This document shows, piece after piece, positions 20,216-27,994 of a stretch of 50,202 nt of DNA; position 1 is the stretch's first letter; each line of letters begins with the position of its first letter. The stretch is from the NCBI RefSeq assembly GCF_000577615.1, contig NZ_CBXX010000035.1, forward strand, positions 1-50,202, read 5' to 3'. The notes under the pieces were generated by a model. It was not told the DNA's origin. It worked only from the letters and a program-made list of their open reading frames with translations, and did no database searches. The translations under genes were made by a program, and so were the position numbers. This stretch comes from Herbaspirillum sp. RV1423 (GTDB lineage: Bacteria; Pseudomonadota; Gammaproteobacteria; Burkholderiales; Burkholderiaceae_D).

Positions 20216-20770
20216 CTACAGCGAAGCCGCTGCGCGCGCGGCAGTATCGTACAAACCGGAGGCGCTGCGCAGCAATTGCGCGGCCTCGCCGATCGCGTGG
20301 TTCTGGATGCCGCTGTCGACCTGCGCTTCAATCAGGCAGCGCTCGCGCACTTCCTTGTACTTCATGCACAACTGCTGGCCTTCTTCGGTCGTCGAAAACA
20401 GCAACTCCTTGCCGGCCTTTTCGCTTTGCACATAACCGGCCTTGACCAGTTTTTTGAGCGCGTAAGTCACAACGTGCGTATCCTCAATGTTCAGGACAAA
20501 ACAAATGTCGGCGAGTTTCTTTTTGCGTTCGCGATGATTCACGTGATGCAACAAAGAGACCTCTATGGCCGTCATGTCTTTTGCCCCGGCCGCCATCATG
20601 CAGCGCATCATCCAGCGATTGAATGCGTTGCCGGCCATGATCAAAGCGTACTCCAGCTCGGAAAGCTCGGCGCTTCGCTCGGAAACCAGATGATTGGAGG
20701 AGACGATTTTGGTCGGGGATTTTTGTGTCACGGCCTGTTCCGGCGTGTTTTCCAAAGATTTGTCACTCAT
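20216..20770 (-). CDS. MarR-type winged-helix transcriptional regulator
   Basis: A 184-residue regulator with a central winged helix-turn-helix (about residues 65-135): MTAIEVSLLHHVNHRERKKK, LADICFVLNIEDTHVVTYALKKLVKAGYV and a wing KAGKELLFSTTEEG. The first 35 residues are polar and probably disordered. It is divergent from pxpB across 155 bases, so it probably controls the 5-oxoprolinase operon and itself. The ligand is unknown; 5-oxoproline is a reasonable guess from context only. Confidence 0.8.
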   Translation of the reverse strand: MSDKSLENTPEQAVTQKSPTKIVSSNHLVSERSAELSELEYALIMAGNAFNRWMMRCMMAAGAKDMTAIEVSLLHHVNHRERKKKLADICFVLNIEDTHVVTYALKKLVKAGYVQSEKAGKELLFSTTEEGQQLCMKYKEVRERCLIEAQVDSGIQNHAIGEAAQLLRSASGLYDTAARAAASL

Positions 20771-20841
20771 AAGCTATTTTCTGTCGAAGAGATATTCGTA
20801 TAACCGTCGACACTATATAGCAAACTTAAAACAAATAATTT

Positions 20842-20879
20842 ATCTATATATTGTCTATACCTTGCTTGAAATGTATGAT
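20842..20879 (+). promoter_or_regulatory. Candidate pxp promoter with repeated operator half-sites
   Basis: TTGTCT (20851-20856), a 17-base spacer and TATGAT (20874-20879) form a plausible sigma-70 promoter for pxpB. Two direct repeats, ATCTATA (20842-20848) and GTCTATA (20853-20859), lie 11 bases apart over the -35 element, on one face of the helix. The MarR-type regulator could bind there. Confidence 0.45.
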
Positions 20880-20925
20880 CCTTCGGGATTAACGGGCCCA
20901 GTCCCTTCTGCATGATCCGGATGAC

Positions 20926-21582
20926 ATGATTCAACCTCAAATCCATTTTCTCGGCGACGGCGCCTTGTTGTGCAATTTGCCGCCGCCAGCCACCCTGGCG
21001 CACCAACAACGCATATGGAGCCTCGCCGAACTGGCCGCAAGCTGGCCCGAAATCAGTGAAGTCGTTCCCGGCATGAACAACCTGACGCTGATCCTGCAAC
21101 GTCCGGTCAGGGACATGGATGCCGTATCGCAGCGCGTCCTTGACTCCTGGCCGCACATCGACATCGGCCACCTCACCGGCCGCGACATCGACATCCCGGT
21201 CGTCTACGGCGGCGTCGGCGGCCCCGATCTTGACGTGATCGCCCGCCACACAGGCTTATCCGCCGAAGAAGTCATCCGGCGCCATAGCGAAGGGAAATAT
21301 ATCGTCTACTTCATCGGCTTCATGCCGGGCTTTGCCTACATGGGCGGCCTCGATCCGCAACTTGCCACGCCGCGCCAGGCCGAGCCGCGGCTGTCGATCC
21401 CGGCCGGCTCGGTCGGCATTGGCGGCGAACAGACCGGCATCTACCCCCTGACATCGCCGGGCGGCTGGCAACTGCTGGGACGCACCGCACTGCCGCTGTT
21501 CCAGCCGATGCAGAATCCGCCGACCTTGCTGCGCCCGGGCGACCGCGTCCGCTTTATCGTGGAACGGATCGAAAAATGCTAG
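20926..21582 (+). CDS. pxpB: 5-oxoprolinase subunit PxpB
   Basis: First subunit of the bacterial ATP-dependent 5-oxoprolinase (PxpABC), which opens 5-oxo-L-proline to L-glutamate. The 218-residue protein belongs to the family once annotated as allophanate hydrolase subunit 1 or KipI. Conserved segments are YFIGFMPGFAYMGGLDPQL and AGSVGIGGEQTGIYPLTSPGGWQLLGRT. With PxpC it is thought to phosphorylate the substrate. Its end overlaps pxpC by 7 bases. Only a weak GGA precedes the ATG. Confidence 0.93.
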   Translation: MIQPQIHFLGDGALLCNLPPPATLAHQQRIWSLAELAASWPEISEVVPGMNNLTLILQRPVRDMDAVSQRVLDSWPHIDIGHLTGRDIDIPVVYGGVGGPDLDVIARHTGLSAEEVIRRHSEGKYIVYFIGFMPGFAYMGGLDPQLATPRQAEPRLSIPAGSVGIGGEQTGIYPLTSPGGWQLLGRTALPLFQPMQNPPTLLRPGDRVRFIVERIEKC

Positions 21583-22586
21583 AAGTCATCCAACCCGGCC
21601 TGCTCACTTCGGTGCAAGATCTCGGCCGCACCGGACATCGCCAGCTCGGTATCAATCCCGGCGGCGTCCTCAATACGCTCGCGCTCACCGCCGCCAATCT
21701 GCTGGTCGGCAATCCTGCCGGCACGGCCGGCCTGGAAATCACCATGGGCGCATGCGAATTCCGCTTCACCGCCGACACGCGCCTGGCGCTCGGCGGCGAC
21801 GACTTCGATGCACGGCTTGACGGCAAGCCTGTCGCCCCGTACTGGAGCGTCCCGGTCAACGCCGGCCAAATCCTCAAACTGTCCAATATCGGTCCCGGCG
21901 GCGCGCCAGGCATTCGTTCCTACCTGGCTGTCGCAGGCGGCATCGATGTGCCTGAATGCCTGGGATCGCGCAGCACCGATCTGAAAGCCGGTTTCGGCGG
22001 CCATGAAGGCCGTGCGCTACGCAAAGGCGACCGGTTGCCGCTGGGCGAAGCAGGCATCAAGGCGACAGGCCCGGCCTTCGGCGTCCGCTCTCCGCAATGG
22101 AGCGGTCTTGGCACACACCAGAACGACAGCAGCAAGCTGCTCACCCTGCGTGTGCTGCCCGGCCCGGAGTACGAGCAATTCACCGTCGCCGCCAAAAATG
22201 CCTTGTGGCAGGACAAATGGCGCATCACGCCCAACAGCAATCGCATGGGCTACCGTCTCGAAGGACCGGAGCTCAAGCGCAAGCAAAGCCGCGATCTGCT
22301 CTCGCATGGCGTGGTGCCGGGCGTCATCCAGGTGCCGCCGTCGGGCCAGCCCATCATCCTGATGGGCGATGCCCAGACCACTGGCGGCTATCCCAAGATC
22401 GGCGTGGTGATCGCGGCCGACATGTGGAAGCTGGCGCAAGCGCCGCTGAACGCCTTGCTGCGGCTGCAACCATGCGATCTGGAACAAGCCTTGCATGCAT
22501 GGGAGGAACAGCAGCGCTACCTTGCCCATGTCCAACAAACCATTGCCGCGCTCGACTGGTCGCGCGCCACGCAATACAGGAAATAA
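21576..22586 (+). CDS. pxpC: 5-oxoprolinase subunit PxpC
   Basis: Partner of PxpB, 336 residues, of the family formerly called allophanate hydrolase subunit 2, KipA or biotin-dependent carboxyltransferase. Family segments are TSVQDLGRTGHRQLGINPGG, NLLVGNPAGTAGLEIT and QTTGGYPKIGVVIAADMWKLAQ. Start overlaps the pxpB frame, which indicates translational coupling and equal dosage. No separate biotin carrier or urea amidolyase domain is present, so the 5-oxoprolinase call is better than allophanate hydrolase. Confidence 0.93.
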   Translation: MLEVIQPGLLTSVQDLGRTGHRQLGINPGGVLNTLALTAANLLVGNPAGTAGLEITMGACEFRFTADTRLALGGDDFDARLDGKPVAPYWSVPVNAGQILKLSNIGPGGAPGIRSYLAVAGGIDVPECLGSRSTDLKAGFGGHEGRALRKGDRLPLGEAGIKATGPAFGVRSPQWSGLGTHQNDSSKLLTLRVLPGPEYEQFTVAAKNALWQDKWRITPNSNRMGYRLEGPELKRKQSRDLLSHGVVPGVIQVPPSGQPIILMGDAQTTGGYPKIGVVIAADMWKLAQAPLNALLRLQPCDLEQALHAWEEQQRYLAHVQQTIAALDWSRATQYRK

Positions 22587-22595
22587 GGACGGATC

Positions 22596-23348
22596 ATGCA
22601 AATCGATCTCAATGCCGATCTCGGCGAAGGCTGCGACAACGATGAAATGCTGCTGACACTGGTCAGCTCGGCCAACATCGCCTGCGGCTGGCATGCCGGC
22701 GACGCCAACACGATGCGCCGCAGCGTGCGCTGGGCAATACGGAACCATGTCGCCATCGGCGCCCATCCGAGTTTCCCGGACCGTGAGAATTTCGGCCGCA
22801 AAGCAATGCAATTGCCGTCCGAAGAAATCGTCAGCGGCATGCTGTACCAGCTCGGCGCGCTGGATGCCATCGTGCGCGCGGAAGGCGGCCGCCTGGCGCA
22901 CGTCAAGCCGCACGGCGCGCTCTACAACCAGGCCGCAAAAGACGCCGTGCTGGCCGACGCCATCTGCACCGCAGTACGTGCATTCAATCCCGACCTGGCG
23001 CTGTTCGGCCTGGCCGGCAGCGAGATGATCGCGGCCGCCGGACGCGCCGGCCTGACCGCCATCGAAGAAGTCTTCGCCGACCGCGCCTACAACCCCGACG
23101 GCAGCCTGGTCAGCCGCACCCAACCGGGCGCGCTGATCGAAGACGAAGCGCAGGCCATCGCGCAAACGATTTCACTGGTCAAGGACAAGCAGGTCACGGC
23201 CATCGACGGCAGCGTCGTCAAGGTCAACGCGCAAACCGTCTGCCTGCATGGCGACGGCGCGCATGCCCTGGAATTCGCCCGCCAGATCCGCACGCGCCTG
23301 GGCGCCGAGCGCATCGCCATCCGCGCGCCGTCATCAGTTGCCATTTAG
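22596..23348 (+). CDS. pxpA: 5-oxoprolinase subunit PxpA
   Basis: Third subunit of 5-oxoprolinase, a 250-residue LamB/YcsF-family (beta/alpha) barrel protein. Conserved segments are [47 protein letters not shown] and [15 protein letters not shown]. It is thought to release glutamate from the activated intermediate. An AAGGA ribosome-binding site lies a few bases before the ATG, 9 bases after pxpC. Confidence 0.95.
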   Translation: MQIDLNADLGEGCDNDEMLLTLVSSANIACGWHAGDANTMRRSVRWAIRNHVAIGAHPSFPDRENFGRKAMQLPSEEIVSGMLYQLGALDAIVRAEGGRLAHVKPHGALYNQAAKDAVLADAICTAVRAFNPDLALFGLAGSEMIAAAGRAGLTAIEEVFADRAYNPDGSLVSRTQPGALIEDEAQAIAQTISLVKDKQVTAIDGSVVKVNAQTVCLHGDGAHALEFARQIRTRLGAERIAIRAPSSVAI

Positions 23349-23438
23349 CAGTCGTTCCATCTTGTTCCGTCTTGCCCAGTTGTCATTTTCATCGCCAGCA
23401 GTCATTCAACAACATTTTTCATGTAGAGGAGATAGCCC

Positions 23439-24167
23439 ATGGACAGCTCGATTTTGCTACCGTTGATCGGGATTCCGATCGTCGTCGCCGGCTTTGCGTT
23501 CCGGTTCAATCCATTGCTGGTGGTGACCGTCGCCGGTCTCGCGACCGGCCTGGCCGTGGGCATGGACTTCGGCATGCTGCTGGAAACCTTCGGCGAAAAA
23601 TTCGTCAACAGCCGTTCGCTGGCGACCTTCCTGCTGATCCTGCCGATCATCGGCCTGCTGGAGCATTACGGTTTGAAAGAGCGTGCACAGGCCTGGATTT
23701 CCAGCATCGCCAGCGCCACCTCGGCACGCATCCTTATGCTCTATTTCCTCGTGCGCGAAGGCACCGCCGCACTCGGCCTGATCTATCTCGGCGGCCAGGC
23801 GCAAACCGTGCGCCCACTGCTGGCGCCCATGGCTGAAGGCGCGGCAGTCAGCGCTTACGGCGAAGACCTGCCGCAGCACATCCGCGACAAGATCAAGGCG
23901 CACTCCGCCGCCTGCGACAACATCGCGGTATTCTTCGGCGAAGATATTTTCATCGCCTTCGGCGCCGTGCTGCTGATGGATGCCTTCCTCAAGGAAAACG
24001 GCATCACCAACATCGAACCGCTGCATCTCGGCTTGTGGGCCATCCCGACCGCCCTGAGCGCGCTGATCATCCACATGTTCCGCCTGACCCGCCTCGATGC
24101 CGGCATCCGCCGCGATGTCGAAGCATGGAAGAAAACCGGCAACAACCCAAGCGAGGTGCCAGCATGA
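23439..24167 (+). CDS. DUF969 membrane protein (probable transporter half)
   Basis: A 242-residue membrane protein with about five or six hydrophobic helices, preceded by a strong AGGAG site. Visible features are IGIPIVVAGFAFRFNPLLVV, a conserved EGTAALGLIYLGGQAQTVRPLL stretch and a polar segment HSAACDNIAVFFGEDIF. DUF969 and DUF979 genes occur as a pair, often with 5-oxoproline genes, and are predicted to form a two-part permease. The stop overlaps the next start as ATGA. Pyroglutamate as the cargo is inferred from the neighbours. Confidence 0.82.
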   Translation: MDSSILLPLIGIPIVVAGFAFRFNPLLVVTVAGLATGLAVGMDFGMLLETFGEKFVNSRSLATFLLILPIIGLLEHYGLKERAQAWISSIASATSARILMLYFLVREGTAALGLIYLGGQAQTVRPLLAPMAEGAAVSAYGEDLPQHIRDKIKAHSAACDNIAVFFGEDIFIAFGAVLLMDAFLKENGITNIEPLHLGLWAIPTALSALIIHMFRLTRLDAGIRRDVEAWKKTGNNPSEVPA

Positions 24168-25150
24168 GTACTCTGATCACCATCAACCGCATTTACTATC
24201 TGGTCGGCTTCATCGTCATGCTGCTGGTCGGCATGACGCTTAGGGACAAGGGGCATCCCAAGCGCTATACGACGGCGCTATTCTGGTTCCTGTTCGGCTC
24301 GATCTTCCTGTTCGGCGACATCATGGTCGACCAGCTCGGCAAGTCGCTGGCCTATCGCGTCATCGGCGTGATGGTCATCCTGATCTCCCTGATCGCCGGG
24401 ACCGGCATGTTGTCGACCGGTTCCTACCCGACCACCAGCGATGAAGAGCGCAAGGCGTCGTCGAAGCGCTTCGGCAACTGGCTGTTTTTCCCTGCCGTCC
24501 TGATCCCCGTCATTACCGTTGCCTGTACCGTGCTGCTCAAGGGCGTATCGGTCGGCGGCGTGTTCCTGCTCGATCAGAAGCAACTCACGCTGGCGGCCTT
24601 GTGCGTAGCCTGTATCTGCGCGTTGCTGGCCGGCTGGAAGCTGACCGGCGGCTCGCCGCTGCAGGCAGTGCGCCAATCCCGGCGCCTGGTGGATTCGATC
24701 GGCTGGGCGGCCATCCTGCCGCAGATGCTGGCGATGCTGGGCGGCGTTTTCGTCGCCGCCAAAACCGGCAATTCGGTGCAGCAGGTCGTCAGTCTGTTCG
24801 TCAATCCGGACAACCTGTTCCTGGTGGTCGCCATCTACTGCGTCGGCATGGCGCTGTTCACGATGGTGATGGGCAACGCGTTTGCCGCCTTCCCGGTCAT
24901 GAGCGCAGGCATCGCACTGCCCTTCCTGATCGTCGGCCATCACGCCAATCCGGCGCCGCTGGTGGCAATCGGCATGTACTCCGGCTACTGCGGCACGCTG
25001 ATGACGCCGATGGCGGCCAACTACAACATCGTGCCGGCGGCGCTGCTGGAGCTCAAGGACAAGTACCAGGTCATCAAGGTGCAGATTCCGACGGCGCTGA
25101 CGCTGCTGACGGTCAACGTCTTCCTGATGTATTTCCTGGCATTCCGCTGA
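24164..25150 (+). CDS. DUF979 membrane protein (probable transporter half)
   Basis: A 328-residue protein with eight to ten transmembrane helices, translationally coupled to the DUF969 gene through an ATGA overlap. It starts MSTLITINRIYYLVGFIVML at 24164; the longer in-frame extension upstream reads an arginine- and proline-rich shadow of the previous gene and is rejected. A conserved region GNAFAAFPVMSAGIALPFLI is followed by GMYSGYCGTLMTPMAANYN, which resembles the re-entrant substrate regions of ion-coupled permeases. The likely role is uptake of 5-oxoproline or a related compound. Confidence 0.82.
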   Translation: MSTLITINRIYYLVGFIVMLLVGMTLRDKGHPKRYTTALFWFLFGSIFLFGDIMVDQLGKSLAYRVIGVMVILISLIAGTGMLSTGSYPTTSDEERKASSKRFGNWLFFPAVLIPVITVACTVLLKGVSVGGVFLLDQKQLTLAALCVACICALLAGWKLTGGSPLQAVRQSRRLVDSIGWAAILPQMLAMLGGVFVAAKTGNSVQQVVSLFVNPDNLFLVVAIYCVGMALFTMVMGNAFAAFPVMSAGIALPFLIVGHHANPAPLVAIGMYSGYCGTLMTPMAANYNIVPAALLELKDKYQVIKVQIPTALTLLTVNVFLMYFLAFR

Positions 25151-25219
25151 CGCCGTTTGCGGCCGGTGGGATACCGGCCGCAAACGCGCCTTTCAACAAC
25201 GTTCAACCGGAACATTCCC

Positions 25220-26224
25220 ATGCAACTCGACATCGACCTGGCCGCGGCATACACCGAGATGCCGCTGACCTATCTCCGCCAGGAATACCCGAATCACATC
25301 ATGCACGTGCTCAACGATGCCGGCGACGTGCTGTCGCCGCGCGCGCTGCACCCGGTATTCTACGGCTGCTACGACTGGCATTCCGCGGTGCACGGCTACT
25401 GGCTGCTGCTGCGCTGCATGCGGCTGTATCCATCGCTGCCGACGCAGGACAGGATCACGGCCATTTTCGATGAGCATTTCACGCCCGAACTGATACAGCA
25501 GGAAACGGCCTACTTCCAGGTGGGCGGCCGCGCATCGTTTGAACGGCCTTACGGCTTCGGCTGGATTCTCGGACTGGAGCAAGAACTCGCCGCATCGCCG
25601 CACCCGCGCGCCGCGGCCTGGAGCGCCGCGATGCAGCCGTTGACCATGGAAATCCGCAAACGCCTGCTCGACTATCTGAGCAAGCTGACGTATCCGATTC
25701 GCGTCGGCACGCATTACAACACCGCCTTCGCGCTGGCGCTGGCGATCGACTATGCGCGCGCGGCAAACGACGGCGAACTGGAAAACGACATCATCGACGC
25801 CTCGCAACGCTACTACGGCAAGGACGAGAGCTATCCCGCGCATTACGAACCGGGCGGCGACGAATATATCTCCGCAGCCCTGACTGAGGCGCTACTGATG
25901 AGCAAAGTGCTGGATGAAGCGGCGTTCCCGAACTGGTTCAACCGGTTCCTGCCGCGCATCGATCAGGTCGGACAATTGATGCAACCCGCGCAGGTCAGCG
26001 ACCGCACCGACCCCAAGATCGCGCACCTCGACGGCCTCAACCTGAGCCGTGCCTGGTGCATGAAGCACATCTCCCGCCATTTGCCGGCCGATCACCCTGC
26101 GCAAGCTGCATTGACCGCGGCGGTGGAACGCCACCTGAACGCCAGCATCGGCCATGTCGTCGGCAGCCATTACAGCGGCGGCCATTGGCTGGCCAGCTTT
26201 GCGTTGCTGGCGCTGGAAGGTTGA
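25220..26224 (+). CDS. DUF2891 family protein, unknown function
   Basis: A 334-residue soluble protein without signal peptide, started at the ATG preceded by GGAA (MQLDIDLAAAYTEMPLTYL). Aromatic- and histidine-rich conserved segments stand out: FYGCYDWHSAVHGYWLLLRC near residue 50, THYNTAFALALAIDYAR in the middle and GSHYSGGHWLASFALLAL at the C-terminus. The helical repeat pattern suggests an alpha/alpha-toroid. It follows the DUF969/DUF979 pair by 69 bases on the same strand, so it may process the transported compound. I do not know an assigned activity. Confidence 0.8.
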   Translation: MQLDIDLAAAYTEMPLTYLRQEYPNHIMHVLNDAGDVLSPRALHPVFYGCYDWHSAVHGYWLLLRCMRLYPSLPTQDRITAIFDEHFTPELIQQETAYFQVGGRASFERPYGFGWILGLEQELAASPHPRAAAWSAAMQPLTMEIRKRLLDYLSKLTYPIRVGTHYNTAFALALAIDYARAANDGELENDIIDASQRYYGKDESYPAHYEPGGDEYISAALTEALLMSKVLDEAAFPNWFNRFLPRIDQVGQLMQPAQVSDRTDPKIAHLDGLNLSRAWCMKHISRHLPADHPAQAALTAAVERHLNASIGHVVGSHYSGGHWLASFALLALEG

Positions 26225-26245
26225 GACAGACGGAGCCAGTCCACG

Positions 26246-26280
26246 TAAAAAAACGGCACGAATGCCTAATGCCGTTCAGT
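26246..26280 (-). terminator. Terminator-like arm (left) for the minus strand
   Basis: AACGGCA-N11-TGCCGTT forms a 7-bp hairpin. Read on the minus strand it is followed by a run of seven T, giving a good intrinsic terminator for the NADH dehydrogenase transcript, though it lies about 190 bases beyond that gene's stop. Confidence 0.6.
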
Positions 26281-26449
26281 TAAGCCTATTTTCCCATCCG
26301 TCGTCCCAGCGCACGCTGGGGCCCGGTGTCGTGAAGACGTCCAATACGACGCTGGGTCCTGACTTTCGTCAGGACGACAGTTGTGATGAACTGACAATAC
26401 GGTAAGTAGCTTTTTACACTTGACTGAACGGCATTAGGCATTCGTGCCG
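26254..26449. repeat. 26-bp perfect inverted repeat flanking a palindromic element
   Basis: Positions 26254-26279 and 26424-26449 are exact reverse complements over 26 bases and nearly so for a few bases beyond. Each arm also folds alone into the terminator-like hairpin listed separately. They enclose a copy of the palindromic element found twice downstream of ilvC. Confidence 0.85.
26298..26378 (+). repeat. REP-like palindromic element, copy A
   Basis: Begins CCGTCGTCCC and ends in a hairpin TCCTGAC-TTTC-GTCAGGA followed by CGAC. The shared core ACGACGCTGGG and the complementary ends GTCGTCC/GGACGAC match the two copies near 49.1-49.4 kb. It probably belongs to a dispersed intergenic repeat family of this genome. 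Confidence 0.7.
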
Positions 26450-26456
26450 GATTTTT
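26427..26456 (+). terminator. Terminator-like arm (right) for the plus strand
   Basis: AACGGCA-N11-TGCCG followed by GATTTTT on the plus strand, about 200 bases after the DUF2891 stop. It mirrors the left arm and could end the pxp-DUF2891 transcript. Confidence 0.55.
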
Positions 26457-26471
26457 ACTCTGCAATCTTGG

Positions 26472-27761
26472 CTATTGCGTCGAGGCTTCGTCATGCGGCT
26501 TATCCGGCGGCGTATCGATGGCGCTGGAAATTACCCGCGCGCTGCGTTTGAACGTCAGGTACGCCCAGGCCCAATCGCTCATCACCAGCAAGCGATTGCG
26601 GAAACCGATCAGGAAATACACGTGGACGAAGAGCCAGAACAGCCACGCCGGATAGCCTGAAAACTTCAGCTTGCCGACCATCGCCACCGCAGCCTTGCGG
26701 CCTATCGTCGCCAGCGATCCGTAATCGCGGTACACAAAACCCTCGAGCGGCCGGCCCGCGATTCTGTTGACGATATTGCGCGCGGCGACACGCCCCATTT
26801 GCTTGGCCGCAGGCGACACGCCGGGAACCGGCTTGCCGTCCGATATGGCAGCGGCAAGGTCGCCGATGACAAAAATTTCGTGATGACCGGGAATCGACAA
26901 ATCACTTCCCACCACTACCCTGCCGGCGCGATCCAACGGTACATTGAGCGACTTGCCGAGTGGCGATGCGGCCACGCCGGCCGACCAGATCACAGTGCGC
27001 GACGCCAGTCTCTGCTCGCCGTCCTTGTCGGTATAACGCACGCATTCGCCGTCGATGTCGATGACGCGGCTGCCGGTGCGCACGTCGACGCCGAGCTTGC
27101 CAAGTTGCTTGCGGGCTTTTTCAGACAAATCGGGAGGATAAGCCGCGAGTACGCGGTCCGAGCCTTCCAGCAAAACCACCCTGGCCTGCTGCGGGTCGAT
27201 GCGGCGGAACTCGCCGCGCAAGGTGTGCCGGGCGATTTCAATCAGCGTGCCGGCCATCTCGACGCCGGTGGCGCCGGCGCCGATCACGGTAAAAGTCAGC
27301 CATTCGTCGCGGCGCACGGGATCGTCTTCGCGCTCGGCGTATTCGAAGGCCATCAGGATGCGACGACGAATATCGAATGCGTCTTCCAGCGTCTTCAATC
27401 CGGGCGCCAGGGAAGCCCATTCGTCATGCCCGAAATAACTGTGCGTCGAACCGGCTGCCACGATCAGATAGTCGTAAGCGATTTCGCTGCCGTCTTCGAG
27501 CGCAACCGCCTTGCGCGTTGTATCGATGTTGCTTACTGCCGCCATGAGGCTGGTGACGTTGCGCTGCGACGCCAGGATACTGCGGATCGGCGCGCTGATC
27601 GCGGGCGCCGACAAGCCGGCTGTGGCTACCTGATACAGCAGCGGCTGGAACAGGTGATGATTGCTGCGGTCGATCATGGTGACGTCGACATTGGCATCGG
27701 CCAGTTCCCGCGCGGCGGCAAGGCCGCCGAAACCGCATCCGATGATAATCACGTGAGGCAT
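26472..27761 (-). CDS. ndh: Type II NADH:quinone dehydrogenase (NAD(P)/FAD-dependent oxidoreductase)
   Basis: A 429-residue single-subunit flavoenzyme predicted to oxidise NADH and reduce quinone without pumping protons. The ATG at 27761 is chosen because AAAGGAG precedes it. The FAD site is VIIIGCGFGGLAAARELA, the NAD site VIGAGATGVEMAGTLIE, and VIGDLAAA is the second FAD contact. The C-terminal region YPAWLFWLFVHVYFLIGF followed by basic residues is a membrane-anchoring segment typical of NDH-2. The cell would therefore have both complex I and NDH-2. Confidence 0.88.
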   Translation of the reverse strand: MPHVIIIGCGFGGLAAARELADANVDVTMIDRSNHHLFQPLLYQVATAGLSAPAISAPIRSILASQRNVTSLMAAVSNIDTTRKAVALEDGSEIAYDYLIVAAGSTHSYFGHDEWASLAPGLKTLEDAFDIRRRILMAFEYAEREDDPVRRDEWLTFTVIGAGATGVEMAGTLIEIARHTLRGEFRRIDPQQARVVLLEGSDRVLAAYPPDLSEKARKQLGKLGVDVRTGSRVIDIDGECVRYTDKDGEQRLASRTVIWSAGVAASPLGKSLNVPLDRAGRVVVGSDLSIPGHHEIFVIGDLAAAISDGKPVPGVSPAAKQMGRVAARNIVNRIAGRPLEGFVYRDYGSLATIGRKAAVAMVGKLKFSGYPAWLFWLFVHVYFLIGFRNRLLVMSDWAWAYLTFKRSARVISSAIDTPPDKPHDEASTQ

Positions 27762-27890
27762 GATGGCTCCTTTCACATTCTGCTGAAACGATGGTCCCGT
27801 TGCTCCCGAGACAGTCCTGATGGTGAAGTGAATCGGCATTGTCTCAGAGAACAAACGATCCGCCTAACGCCGACAAATGCAAACGCGGTC

Positions 27891-27931
27891 CCAAAAAACA
27901 AAATCCCCCCGGACTTTCGTCCAGGGGGATT
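27891..27931 (-). terminator. Terminator after pnp
   Basis: On the minus strand AATCCCCC and GGGGGATT pair outside one C/A mismatch, with inner GGAC-GAAA-GTCC. The tail is TTTTGTTTTTT, a strong U tract. It lies about 65 bases after the pnp stop. Confidence 0.8.
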
Positions 27932-27994
27932 CAGATACTGCCAGAGAATTGCTGACGGATGAGGCAATGCCCGCCTCCGCCAGGCTTTACTCCA

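Noticed and set aside
21576..22586. Allophanate hydrolase / urea carboxylase pathway for the PxpB-PxpC pair
   Set aside because: The LamB/YcsF gene pxpA follows directly and no urea amidolyase or biotin carboxylase is present, which fits 5-oxoprolinase.
22017..23165. 382-residue minus-strand frame opposite pxpC/pxpA
   Set aside because: Covers two firmly identified genes on the other strand, with no family motif or ribosome-binding site.
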